Of a DNA stretch of 64,000 nucleotides, positions 48,635-58,923 are shown piece by piece. This stretch comes from Panax quinquefolius. Its lineage: Eukaryota > Streptophyta > Magnoliopsida > Apiales > Araliaceae. The number at the start of each line of letters is the position of its first letter. Position 1 is the stretch's first letter. The stretch covers positions 58,480,486 to 58,544,485 of the forward strand of contig CM035170.1 of assembly GCA_020205615.1 (NCBI GenBank), written 5' to 3'. The notes under the pieces were generated by a model, which was not told the DNA's origin, did no database searches, and saw only the letters and a program-made list of their open reading frames with translations. Position numbers and translations under genes: made by a program.

Positions 48635-48953
48635 TTAAGTTTGAAGAACCGTAAGGCTCATGTACGTAAACAAAGGGAAAGAAAGCTAATCTAATAAGAT
48701 TATAATATGTAGTTGTTATAATAGTTTTATATTATTAAGACAATGATATATATATATATATATATATATAATATCATGTATTGTAAGGAATGTATTTAAG
48801 GTCTCGTGCACTGGGAGATAAACTTTGATGATTATGTAAATTAAGTTTGTTATTTATATTATTATTATTATTATTAGTAGAATTCATTTCATAGAAATGG
48901 TATCGTGAAGCCTTGAGTTCGGGTTTCAAGTACCTGGATTTGGGGGTGTCACA

Positions 48954-49143
48954 TCCAACGCTCCAACATACCCTCCACAAAACCTGTGGGAACCTAAAAC
49001 ATCAAGAGGGTCATGGAATGTTGTAGTATCAAATCTATGGTCACCCTATCTGAAGGTGACATACTATCATACCACGAGCTCAGACGGGAGGCTACCAAGT
49101 TTGGTAGGGTATGATCTATGCGGCTGACTGTCGAAGAAGACAT
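48954..49143 (-). pseudogene. D antisense gene, N-terminal part
   Basis: The minus-strand ATG at 49143 opens MSSSTVSRIDHTLPNLVASR, LSSWYDSMSPSDRVTIDLI. After a frameshift near 48995 it reads toward the F insertion as FVEGMLERWIPE..., and resumes at 37087. It carries one copy of the F target duplication at 48954-48958. This is the start of the gene at 35515-37087. Confidence 0.7.
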
Positions 49144-49288
49144 CTGTGCATACATACATATGCATAACATGATACATGTATTATTGATATTAGATGGCAA
49201 TATGATATAGGGAATGAAAAACTGTACATACATTCCTAAGTATATCATCATCTAATACATCATCTCTGTATAGCTAAAAATACAGGGA

Positions 49289-49397
49289 AATGGGGCACAG
49301 ACACCCTACTACTAACAGAGGGCTATCAAAAGATATAGCGAGAATGGGGCATAGCCACCCAATATCTAACAGAGGCCTATTAAAAGATATAACGAGA
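49289..49397 (+). repeat. Two-copy tandem duplication, about 54 bp unit
   Basis: AATGGGGCA(C/T)AG...ACCCTA/ACCCAATA...CTAACAGAGG...TAT(C/T)AAAAGATATA(G/A)CGAGA occurs twice in direct order with about 10% differences. It lies between two antisense reading frames of D. Confidence 0.8.
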
Positions 49398-49404
49398 ATA
49401 CACA

Positions 49405-49731
49405 TCAGAAGAAGACAATGGTGTCAATATCTACATCATCAATCTTGTCCACCTGATATAACTTCTCCTGAGTCACTGGATCTCTATCAATAGGGATATC
49501 AGGCCTATACAAAGGAGGATCTGCACCGGCAAAGCCAAATGGGTCATCTGAAGGGCCAACGCCTGAGCTGGAAGGATCAAAAGTATCTGCCTCTGCCGGA
49601 TCTCTGTCCTAATGCCGGATAAAGAAATTTTCCCAGTCCAGTCGCTAGGTCAAACTATCAATCTGTGTCAAATGAGTCGGATCTCATACACAGGCTGGCC
49701 AATCCATCATCATCACAGATCCTGGAACCAT
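49405..49731 (-). pseudogene. D second antisense reading frame
   Basis: One minus-strand frame runs from the E3 border to a terminal TGA at 49405-49407. It reads MVPGSVMMMDWPACV, stop, DPTHLTQIDSLT, stop, RLDWENFFIRH, stop, DRDPAEADTFDPSSSGVG, then PLYRPDIPIDRDPVTQEKLY and DVDIDTIVFF. Its three internal stops (TGA, TAG, TAG) each fit a C-to-T change (Arg, Gln, Gln), which suggests a once-real protein, Asp/Pro-rich at its end. The start was displaced by E3. It may be an upstream exon of the antisense gene or a separate protein. Family unknown. Confidence 0.5.
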
Positions 49732-51261
49732 ATCTGTAAGACCCAAACTTTTATGAATAAAGATTAATTTTTCTCAAAATATATTTTTGAATATTATGGT
49801 GTGGATTTGATATAATGTTATAGTTATGGGTATTATTTACAAATTTTGCAAAGTAAGCAAGTGTTTATATAATATTTGATTGGTCGGGGAATATTCGTTT
49901 TAATAGGGAATATTCATACGACGACATAATCATTGGTGGACCCCACAACGGAAGTATTGTCGTAGTTAGAAAATGACAGAATTATCTTTTATAAAAATAA
50001 CGGCGAAAGTTTTACCGTTAAACCGCTGAACTACCCCGTGGTAAAAGTACAAGAATGTCTGGCGTGGTTGCATAGTAGCACACAAGATTGATTATTGATG
50101 CTTACGTGAAGTCACTCGCTTATACTCAATTATTACTACAAAGAATTCTTTTATTATAAATATCTCTATATTATTGATTCAATTATTCCCACGAGTATCA
50201 TCTTCATAATATTTATTATCATTAAATCAATAATTGAGACGACAAAGTTATTCATATTATTATTTACAATATTGACAATGTCTAGAAAGTTATTAGAGGA
50301 GATGTTTTGTGATGCCCCCAAAATAGGTCCACACGACCCATTCTGAGTCGCCAGATATCACATTATAAAAATCAAATACAAACTTCATTTATACAACAGT
50401 TGAACTATCGTATTGAATACGACCACAGTTAACTGTGAGTTTTAATACAATATTATCTCATAGACAGTATCCAAACTCAAATTGTTACAATGCCATATAA
50501 AATAAAGCAGCAAATATTTTAAGACCCCAAAGAAGAATGAGAAAATTACTATCTTGTTTATTCTAACGAGGTGCACTTTTGACGCTTTCAAAGTCGGGTT
50601 CTCATCACCCTATTGTTGTTCGTCAAAATCAAATATTAAGTGACGTATAAAATATGACACCCACATCTTAGGTCCTCAATACAATTATATATTGTATGTC
50701 ATGTCATTTTATAATGTATTGAGAAACTTCGACAGTCTCGGACCATCACACTATTTTCCTGTTATCCCCGCTCGACCCCGCTACACTCTTATTACCTGAA
50801 AGGAATTTTGAAGCAAAAGGGTGAGTACAACTAGCCCAGTAAAGAATATTATAACTAAAGATAATTAAATTATCAATAGCTTTTGTCAATAATAAATCAG
50901 AGATTTAGAACATATGGTAGATAATAAAACTTTTCAACCATAGTTATAGAGGAACAAGCAATCCATTAGAAGAGTCAAGTAGAACATAATGTCTACTATC
51001 TCCTCTAAATTAAAAGTCCATCGTTAATATTTCATTCCTGTAATACTCATCAACAGTTCTTCATTGTACCCAAGACAAAGAGAACTTTCATCACCTGAAC
51101 CACTAAAGATTATAATTAAGTTCATAATTCATATTTATAATAATGTGAATTAACAGTTCCTTCTTGCCACAAAGGCTTAATAAAATGTTTACTCAATATC
51201 CTTACCCCAAAGGCTGAAGATATTCAAATGTAATAACAATGATCATACCAATCAGTTGTCT

Positions 51262-51580
51262 ATATTTGCACTACAGACCAAAGATATTCAACTATAAAAT
51301 TAATGGTCATGATCATACCAATCAATTGCCTGTTAGTGCACTACGGCCAAAGACATTCAACTGTTAACTAATGGTCATGATCCTACCAATCACATCATTA
51401 AATTATCCATGCACTACGGCCAAGGATATTCGTTAGTATCACTAGTGGTCATGATCATGTCATACACCATCCCATCTTCGCACTACGTCAAAGCTATCAA
51501 ACAACATATCATCTTCAGACTACCTGACCAAAGATATTCAACAACATATCATCTTTGCACTACATTGCCAAAGACATTCA
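51262..51580 (-). repeat. TAGTG-loop hairpin array (solo C LTR)
   Basis: About six diverged copies, such as (minus) ATATCCTTGGCCGTAGTGCA and CTTTGGCCGTAGTGCA; several keep pairing arms, others have decayed. Confidence 0.65.
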
Positions 51581-51724
51581 ACTGTAAAACCAATAACCAA
51601 CAGTATAATAAAGAATATATGAAATTGCAAATGGATTTTCACCCGCCACGCAGCAGTAATCCACGATACTGAGATCATTTCCATAATTTTAATAAGGAAT
51701 GAATACAAAGGATCATTCACCATG

Positions 51725-52375
51725 CATGTGGTAATCCACATAGACAGGTTATTCCAACAGAATAATAAAGAATGGAATAACAAAAGACATCACCATGCAT
51801 GCGATAGAGACCGCATGCATGTGTTATTCTCAATGTAATAATAAATGCGGAATAATAAATAATGTAACCAGTCCGCCAGAAAACGCATGCATGTGATATT
51901 CCTACGTAATCGTAAATGCGAAATAATAAATATTGGAACCAGGTCAGGTGAAATTCACACCGACAGGATATTCCGACAGAATCGTAAATGCAAAATAATA
52001 AATATTGGAACCGTGTCGTGAAATTACACAATCGACAAGATATTCGGCTGTAATTATAAATGCGGAATAATAAAAGAAGATCACCAAGTATTGGGTAAAC
52101 CGCATATACAAGTCATTCCACCAAGTATAGGGTAAACCGCGCATACAGGTTATTCCAACAGAATAATAAATGCGGAATAATAAAAGAAGATCACCAAGTA
52201 TTGGGTAAACCGCATATACAGGTCATTCCACCAAGTATAGGGTAAACCGCGCATACATGTTATTCCAACAAAATAATAAATAATGGAATAACAATGGACT
52301 TCACCAGGTATACAATAATCCGCGTATACAGGTTATTCCGACAGAATAATAAAGAATGGAATAACAGAAATTCTC
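51725..52375 (-). repeat. TTATTCCA hairpin repeats, expanded (solo C LTR)
   Basis: At least eight diverged units of about 60-75 bases, more than in the C element. Includes an almost exact duplication of a ~115 bp block with ACCGCATATACA at 52074-52160 and 52180-52270. Confidence 0.7.
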
Positions 52376-53109
52376 TTCATGAATAAGAAAGAATAACACC
52401 CCTTACGGATACAACAAATAATATCTCTTACTATAACAATATCCCTTTACCTTTCAAAGAAGAGTATTTCGACTAGTAGGGCGAGGATATACTCAAGAAA
52501 ACTTCTGCACTACTCTCAAAGTTTTCTTAAACTCTAAAGAAATACGCTTTCAAGATTATAGAAGAAGAATTCTCTATAGTTTCTCTCTCTAGAGTTTCAA
52601 ATTGAATTAAAGAAATAATGAAGGAATGAACTTCTATTTATAGAAGAATGGAATGAATAAGTAACCAATCCATGAACAGTGCAGATTGATTTACTTTAAT
52701 CCAGACGGTCCAGATTTTAAAAAAAATCTTTTAAATAAAATATAATATATTCTAATTATTGTTTAATAAAACAAATAACATTATAAAAGTATTTTATTTT
52801 ATATAAAAAGATTTTACTATGCAAAACACTATTCAACACTATGCATAATAAAATATAATATATTCTATTTATAGAATAACTTTAATAAAGTATTTTGTTT
52901 TATATAAAAGATTTTACTATGCAAAACACTATGCATAATAGAATATAATATATTCTATTTATAGAATAACTTTATAAAAGTATTCATTTTATATAAAAAG
53001 CTTTTCTCATTATAATTTTAACCAACTCATTCGAAAAATTAATACATCTCTTCATGGAATAATATTGTACCCAAAAATGATTTGGACTGAAAATAAATAT
53101 ATTTTTCAG

Positions 53110-53331
53110 GTGAATAGTAACTCATGAATAGTAACTCGTGAATAGTAACTCATGAATAGTAACTCATGAATTGTAACTCATGAATAGTAACTCATGAATA
53201 GTAACTCGTGAATAGTAATTCATGAATAGTAACTCGTGAATAGTACTCCGACACAAAAGTGTCCCAAATACTCGAGTGAACAATACTAGAGTGAATAGTA
53301 ATTTGGGTGAATAGTAACCCGTGAATAGTGA
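53110..53331 (-). repeat. TGAATAGTAACTCA minisatellite
   Basis: About ten 14 bp units (TGAATAGTAACTC with A or G next) in tandem to about 53246, then diverged copies. On the minus strand the unit contains ACTATTCA, the same word as the array at 54481-54662. Confidence 0.9.
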
Positions 53332-54072
53332 CCAGGTATTTTATGATAACTTGTTTACTTAAAATTTTTTTTTACATATCACCCTTAACTTTAACCTTTT
53401 ATAAATTTAACCATTTACTAAAATAGAAAAATTAAATACTTTTATTTCATAAAATTCGGGGTCTCACATGTTTGGTCACCTAATTGCGCGCCAATAGGGA
53501 GAAATCCTTATCGGAAAGCCCCCTCTTTCCTGGGAATGATCTGGTTGTTAAATATTGTGAGTTATAATATTAATGATGAATAAGTTCGTATCGATTAAAG
53601 ATGAAATTGATATTTTTATTGTGTTGGGATTATTAGTGTTAATGGAAATGGATATCTATTTCGATAATAATTGATGTCTGGAGGTTATATTGACCAATCA
53701 GGTAATTAATCAGATAAATGAGCAATTAATTGCTATTAATTCACATGTTTATAACTATTTGTTCAAATGTATGTATTATTGATTCACATGCATGTACTAT
53801 TAGGGGAGGTGGTGCAAAATTGATAATACTTGCATGACTAAATTAAAAATAGAGGTATAGATGAATGTACTATACCGTAACTATTTTTTTTCAAATGTGT
53901 GTACTATTGATTCACATGAATGTACTATTGATTCACATGATGTACTATTAGGAGAGGTGGTGCAAGTTTGATAATACTTGCAGGACGAAATTAATAATGA
54001 AAGAAAAGATGAAGGTATTATACTGTAATATTTCGAGCCCCAAAACGTGCAATTATCGAAACTATGTTTTCC

Positions 54073-54080
54073 TATAAATA
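54073..54080 (+). promoter_or_regulatory. E3 LTR TATA box
   Basis: TATAAATA in TTTTCCTATAAATAGGAGC, equivalent to 17350 in E1. Confidence 0.75.
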
Positions 54081-54214
54081 GGAGCTCATTCTTCCTTTAT
54101 TCTCACTAATTCACTAAGACTCACAAGAGCAATTATAGAGAGAAGCTATAGAGAGAAAGTAGAAGAAAGTCTGCTACTTCAATCATTCCATAGATTCAGT
54201 CTTCTTCTCGAGAG

Positions 54215-55381
54215 GTAAGGGATATTATTTTGTTCAAGATTCACAGGAATAATATTTTCTTCCATACTACGTAGTATGTGAGTAATATTATTTCGTCTCG
54301 TATTCCTAATTATAACCTCATTTTGTTAAAGTATTGCTTCTATACTCTGTGAAATTAGTAGAATATCCTTGAAATTTGCGCTTCATCTAGTATTGTTTCA
54401 CAAGGATATTTTCTACACATTCTTGTTAAATTTTAAGTTTTTCATGCCGGAGTACTATCCATGGATAGTATTCATTTTTATGGTACTATTCACAAAGTAC
54501 TATTCACGAGGTACTATTCACAAAATAATATTCACGGGGTACTATTTACAAAATACTATTCATGGGGTACTATTCATAAAGTACTATTCACGGGTACTAT
54601 TTACAAAGTATTCACGAGTACTATTCACAAAGTACTATTTACAAGGTACTATTCACGCGGGGAATTATTCATGATAAAAATTGATTTCTTTGCTATCCAA
54701 ATTATTTTTGATACAATATTATTCTTGAATTTTACTCTACAAAGTAGTATCATGTTGATAATTTGTACATTATTGAATTCTGGATAAATTAAGTTATAAA
54801 TCTTTAAAAACTCATCCTTTGCTTTCTTTTAATTGAATTCTTTTATCATTGTTATCATTCACATGCTTATATTGTGATAAAAGTCATATGTGGCTTACGT
54901 GCATAGATGTACTATTAATTGGTATGATTATGACTAGGGATTATTCGGTATAATCATGATCGTAATGTTACAAATGATGTGCTAAAAGTTCTCATTAGCC
55001 TGTAGTGCATCATTGATGGACAGTTTTTGGTATGATTATGACCAGGGATTATTCGGTATAATCATGACCATTGATGATTACATGAATATCCTTGGCCGTG
55101 GTGTAGGGATGATTCGATGATGTAGTTTATTTATTAAGCTGAGTCTCAGCAATAAAGTTGATGATTTTTTTTAAAAAAATCATAGAAGATAGTTGATATC
55201 ATGCTATACTTGACTCTTCTAATAGATTGCTTGTTCCGCTGCAGTTAAACTTGATGTTTATTATATTTTATCAGTTTAACACTATTGAAGGCTAACGATG
55301 ATTTATTCTGAATTATCTTAGTCATAATATTTCTTACTGGGCTAGTTGAGCTCACCATTTGTTTTCATTGTTCTCTTCAAG
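54215..55381 (+). other. Candidate intron inside E3 LTR
   Basis: Donor CGAGAG/GTAAGGGAT. Acceptor region TTGTTCTCTTCAAG at 55381, where E1 has TTCTCAGG, so the AG is shifted by one base. The motif GTTGAGCTCACC precedes it. Confidence 0.4.
54481..54662 (+). repeat. TACTATTCAC minisatellite
   Basis: About eleven units of 15-18 bp, TACTATTCAC followed by AAAG or GGG/GAGG. A short three-copy version is in E1 at 17629-17672. Confidence 0.9.
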
Positions 55382-55449
55382 AAATGAGAATATAGCTGGG
55401 ACTAGTCGGAGAACGGAGTGACGGTCCAGATGTTTGCATTAGTAGTCCT

Positions 55450-55526
55450 CACTATTCAGTGAAATAGTGTGATAATAATTGTAATGAGGACTCCATTGAG
55501 TGTGGATATTGTCTAGAAGACAATAT
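55450..55526 (+). other. Hairpins near 3' end of E3 LTR
   Basis: 55450-55469 (arms CACTATT/AATAGTG) and 55506-55526 (arms ATATTGTCT/AGACAATAT). Same positions as the E1 hairpins at 18398 and 18456, with a pairing C-G to T-A change in the second. Confidence 0.6.
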
Positions 55527-55660
55527 TCGTGTTAAAACTCTCAGCTTATGTTTGATCGTATTGTACCCGACAGTTGTATAATTAAGTTGTATTTTAATTT
55601 TGTACCATGTATTTGGCGACTCAGAATGGGTGATGTATACCTATTTTGGGGCGTCACAGT

Positions 55661-55671
55661 TGGTATCAAAG
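55661..55671 (+). other. E3 primer binding site, initiator-Met type
   Basis: TGGTATCAAAG two bases after the LTR end. Confidence 0.8.
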
Positions 55672-55968
55672 ATTAGGGATATGATCCCTGGCTGAGATGT
55701 GAGACAAGAACTAGGAGGGGAGAGATGGGGAATTCCTTTGTAAGTATGACCTACCTAAGTTTATTTGGTATTTAATTGGTCGGTCAAAGTATAGGGATAA
55801 TATGTGACATGTCAATTAACCCTTGTTTTGTGGCGATTTGAAAATGACATCCTAAAATGTTGAGATAAACAATGAAGCACATGAGGACCGCTGAGTCACC
55901 AACGATCAATACCTGTGATAATGTACATCAGATGGCAATAATCCTCGTGAAAAACAACAACACCGTCG
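55672..55968 (+). other. E3 leader
   Basis: No gene. Contains purine-rich CTAGGAGGGGAGAGATGGGG and a GTCAATTAACCCTTG segment shared with E1 and C. Confidence 0.6.
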
Positions 55969-57492
55969 ATGATGATGAACGATGGGATGTTTAGAGGCTT
56001 AATGCAATTCATGCAACATCAGGCGAGAGAGACTCCTATTCAAAATGCAGATGAAAACACTGGCAACTCTCAGATGGTCACCGCTAAGCAGTTCATGGAG
56101 CTGGGACCACCGGAGTTTTTGGGAGAGCCAAAACCACTTAAGGCGGAGACGTGGATAAAGCAGATCACCAAGATATTTGATGTCTTGGGATGCTCTGAGG
56201 AGAAAAAGGTTCCCTTTGCCACCTTCATGTTGCGGGGAGAGGCATATTATTGGTGGGAATTTGTAAAGCGTACTCAGTCTGCCGCACTGAAGATGTCTTG
56301 GGAGAAGTTCTAAGAACTGTTCAACAACAAGTACTTTCCCAAAAGTATTCGTCACATGAAGAAGGTAGAGTTCATCAAGCTGGAGCAAAACAATATGACT
56401 ATGTCGCAGTACGAAGCTAAGTTTGCCGAGTTGTCCCGGTTTACGTCCCATTTGGTTGATAATGAGGAGAGAATGACGCGAATGTTTCTGCGAGGTTTGA
56501 GACCCGAAATACGTCAATACCTCATTTCTAACAAATTGTGTTTATATTCAGATGTAGTGAATATGGCTCATATTTTGGAGCGCGATAATGAGCCAGCCCA
56601 ACTAAAAGATAACGAGCAACAACACGATAATAATCGTACCGGTGGCAATGGTCATCGGAACAATGATAACCATCGTGGAGAAAATTATCATGCCATAAAT
56701 GGTAACCACTTCGGTGGTAATCATGGCCAAGATAATAGAAGAAATGATTCAAGTGGAAAATTCAAGAAAAGAAGATTTAACGATGATTGGAAGACGTCGG
56801 CAGCAACACCAACACCAGTAACAAATTCTAGGGGAAGAGAACAACCGCCAGTTAGATGCTACAGATGCAGAGAGGAGGGACACATAAGTCCAAATTGTCC
56901 ACAGCCTTCCAAGGTATGTTTTAGTTGTGAAAAAGACGGTCACATAGCTCTATTTTGTCCTGCAATGAAATCAAGTCCAACTGGGACGGTGGCACCAAAG
57001 GCGGATACGGACAAAACAAAGTCGGTGGTTTCAGGAAGAGCGTTTTTCGTGACTTCTCAAAAAGTGAGTAACCCGAACAAAGTTAGCAAGGGTTAGTTAA
57101 TTATAAATTCTTGCAAAGTCTATACCTTATTAGATACCTGTTCTACCCATTCGTTTATTGCACCTACTTACGCTCAACGTTTAAATTTGACTCAAGAGAA
57201 ATTAGACTTTGACTTATCTGTTGAAACTCCGTTGGGAGAAACCTTCATTACATCCACTGTTTATAAGTTTTGTTTGATTCAAATTGGTAACCGCATGTTA
57301 CCTGTCTATCTTATCTCTTTGAAAATACTTGCATTTGATGTGATTTTAGGGAATGATTGGTTAACTACTCATTATGCTAAAATCAATTGTTTTCGTAAGG
57401 TTGTTAGCTTTCATATTCCTAACCAACCTATTATGCGAATTCAAGCAACCAAACCACTAAAGTCAATCATTGTCATATCAAGCCATAAGTAA
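55969..57492 (+). pseudogene. E3 gag with two zinc knuckles, and protease
   Basis: About 508 codons in one frame with only two internal stops: TAA at 56311 (Gln expected) and TAG at 57094. Capsid core FMELGPPEFLGEPKPLKAET, YYWWEFVKRT, NNMTMSQYEAKFAELSRF. An Asn/His/Gly-rich linker (about residues 225-265; NGNHFGGNHGQDNRRND) is followed by CYRCREEGHISPNC and CFSCEKDGHIALFC. Protease follows, LLDTCSTHSFIAP: the DTG active site has become DTC, so it is probably dead even apart from the stop. Distal FDVILGNDWL is kept. The frame ends at 57492. Best-kept gag of family A here. Confidence 0.9.
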
Positions 57493-57600
57493 AGAGCCCC
57501 GAGCCTTTCGCTGGTGACTTCCTTGTATGGAATGCATCGAAGGCAGACTTTCCGTAGGCGACGCCGTGAATGACGATGACAAGTTGATAGGTATCAATGT
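57493..57600 (+). other. Unmatched insert between protease and RT remnant
   Basis: About 100 bp with higher GC than its surroundings (AGCCCCGAGCC, GGCGACGCCGTGAATGACG). It replaces the E1 sequence at 12980-13050. No match elsewhere in the window and no recognised protein. Confidence 0.5.
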
Positions 57601-58140
57601 GACTTGCTATCCAAGTCTTGGATGAGAGTCACAGTTTTGAATAATATTTCTATTGTTAATAAATTTCCTGACATATTCCCCGAAGAACTTCTTGGCCTAC
57701 CCTCAGAGCGTGAAATCGAGTTTGGTATTGACCTTGAACCCATCACAAAACCCTCAAATATTTCTTTACCCAAAATGAACGTATCATGCGTCAAAGACGT
57801 TGGTTCGAGCTGTTGAATATTACGACCATACCATTCAAATACCATCATAAGAAAACGAATGTGGTAGCTGACGCGTTGAGTAGAAGATCCTATGCGTTTA
57901 CGAGTGCGATATTGTTAACACAAAGACCCATTTTGTACGACTTACAAAAGATGGAGATAGAGTTAAATACTCTAAGAACCTACGTGAAGATAGCGAATAT
58001 ACTATTAAAATTGACTTTAATCAATAAAGTTAAAGCCGCTCAAGCTACAGACTCAAAGCTGATGAATATGAAGAAGAAGGTGCAAGAAAGCGCTATTCTA
58101 GAAGCAAGAATCGACGAAGAGAGGAAATCTCAACCCTCAA
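57601..58140 (+). pseudogene. E3 pol remnant: RT start fused to RNase H end
   Basis: NNISIVNKFPDIFPEELLGL, SEREIEFGIDLEPITKP is the RT entry. At about 57752 it jumps to the RNase H tail (E1 14285 onward), with QRRWFELLN and TNVVADALSRRSYAFTSAI. The RT core and most of RNase H are deleted. The linker LQKMEIELNTLRTYVKIANI runs to about 58140, where the integrase N-terminus and core are also missing. Confidence 0.82.
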
Positions 58141-58510
58141 TTTAATTGGCCCATTTTTAATCCTCGATCGAGTAGGAACTGTGGCCTATAGACTTGCCTT
58201 ACCGCCAAGTATGTCTCGTGTTCACAACGTTTTTCACATATCTATGTTACGTAAATATGTGAAAGACCAACCACATTATTGAATTAGAACCGGACGAAGT
58301 TAGTCAAGATTTAACGATGAGAGGTACCGTTAAAATCTTGGATAAGAAGGATCATATTCTACGCTCAAGGTTATACCTCAAGTCAAAGTTTTGTGGAGAA
58401 ACCACGATGTTGAGGAAATGACCTAGGAGTTAGAATCAAATGAAGTCAAGGTATCCTCACCTCTTTGACATACCAGTATCGCACCCTAATTTCGAGGACG
58501 AAATGTCATA
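58141..58510 (+). pseudogene. E3 integrase C-terminal remnant
   Basis: Resumes in the integrase tail ([34 protein letters not shown]) and continues with shifts to VKVLWRNHDVEEMT and PHLFD. No catalytic core. Confidence 0.8.
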
Positions 58511-58521
58511 AGAAGGGAGGT
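58511..58521 (+). other. E3 polypurine tract
   Basis: AGAAGGGAGGT before the LTR start, matching the E1 tract. Confidence 0.75.
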
Positions 58522-58881
58522 TATAAGACCCCAACTTTTATGAATAAAGATTAATTTTTCTCGAAATATATTTTTGAATATTTTGGTGTGGATTTGATAT
58601 AATATTATAGTTGTGGGTATTATTTACAAATTTTGTAAAGTAAGCAAGTGGTTATATAATATTCGATTGGTCGGGGAATATTCGTTTTAACAAGAAATAT
58701 TCGTACGACGACACAATCATTGGTGGACCCCACAACGAAAGTATTGTCGTAGTTAGAAAATGACAGAATTATCTTTTTATAAAAATAACGGCGAATTTTT
58801 TTGTAAGAACTCGAATTTTCATAAAATATTAAAATAAGAATTTAGTAAATAAAATTCTTAAGGCATGATGGGTTCAAATAA

Positions 58882-58923
<42 letters not shown>

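Larger units (their letters stand above)
37088..48953 (+). mobile_element. F: gag-only LTR retrotransposon (TR-GAG-like), non-autonomous
   Basis: 11,866 bp with a perfect TCCAA duplication at 37083-37087 and 48954-48958. LTRs 37088-41743 and 44252-48953. The 2.5 kb interior has a primer site, an extra ORF with zinc knuckles, gag and a polypurine tract, but no protease, RT or integrase. LTRs make up almost 80% of it. It lies in the N-terminal part of the D antisense gene. LTR end and gag resemble B, a possible source of the missing enzymes. Confidence 0.93.
44252..48953 (+). repeat. F 3' LTR, 4.70 kb
   Basis: Starts TGTAATAATCCGATATTTTA, ends GATTTGGGGGTGTCACA. Collinear with the 5' LTR with clustered local differences (for example 45660-46560). 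TATATAA at 45351-45357. Confidence 0.92.
18610..49734 (+). mobile_element. D: Tat/Ogre-type Ty3/gypsy retrotransposon, host of the other insertions
   Basis: Visible D sequence is 18610-21693, 29106-37087 and 48954-49734; C and F occupy the gaps, E1 cuts the left end and E3 the right. The Tat/Ogre call rests on the TGGAGACTCTGCTGGGGA primer site, gag with FKTPNFKKYDG, protease ending LLGRPWIHMAGAVPSTLHQ, an intron between protease and RT, RT with IYVDDIIFKSQ, a second RNase H before integrase, and an antisense gene after pol. All these are known in that lineage. The 3' LTR lies beyond the window. Confidence 0.88.
50308..53468 (-). mobile_element. Solo LTR of C type in E3 5' LTR
   Basis: 3161 bp, TGTGATGCCCCC to GGGGTCTCACA on the + strand, flanked by a perfect TGTTT duplication (50303-50307, 53469-53473). 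Single LTR with no interior, the usual product of recombination between two LTRs. TATA box (minus) at 52635-52642. Confidence 0.92.
49735..55658 (+). repeat. E3 5' LTR, interrupted by a solo LTR
   Basis: Segments 49735-50307 and 53469-55658, about 2.76 kb when joined. Starts TGTAAGACCCAAACTTTTAT and ends TTTTGGGGCGTCACA before the primer site. Equivalent to the E1 LTR. Confidence 0.9.

Noticed and set aside
51538..52144. Overlapping minus-strand open frames rich in Tyr/Cys/Leu in the solo LTR and in C (23845-24120)
   Set aside because: They are translations of the tandem TTATTCCA repeats; low complexity, with no homologue and no start context.
54369..54787. Two overlapping open frames with repeated YYSRGTIHK-like words
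   Set aside because: Translation of the TACTATTCAC minisatellite inside the LTR, not a gene.
55999..56752. Minus-strand frames opposite E3 gag, including a His/Tyr-rich one
   Set aside because: Complement of the Asn/His-rich gag linker; no independent support.
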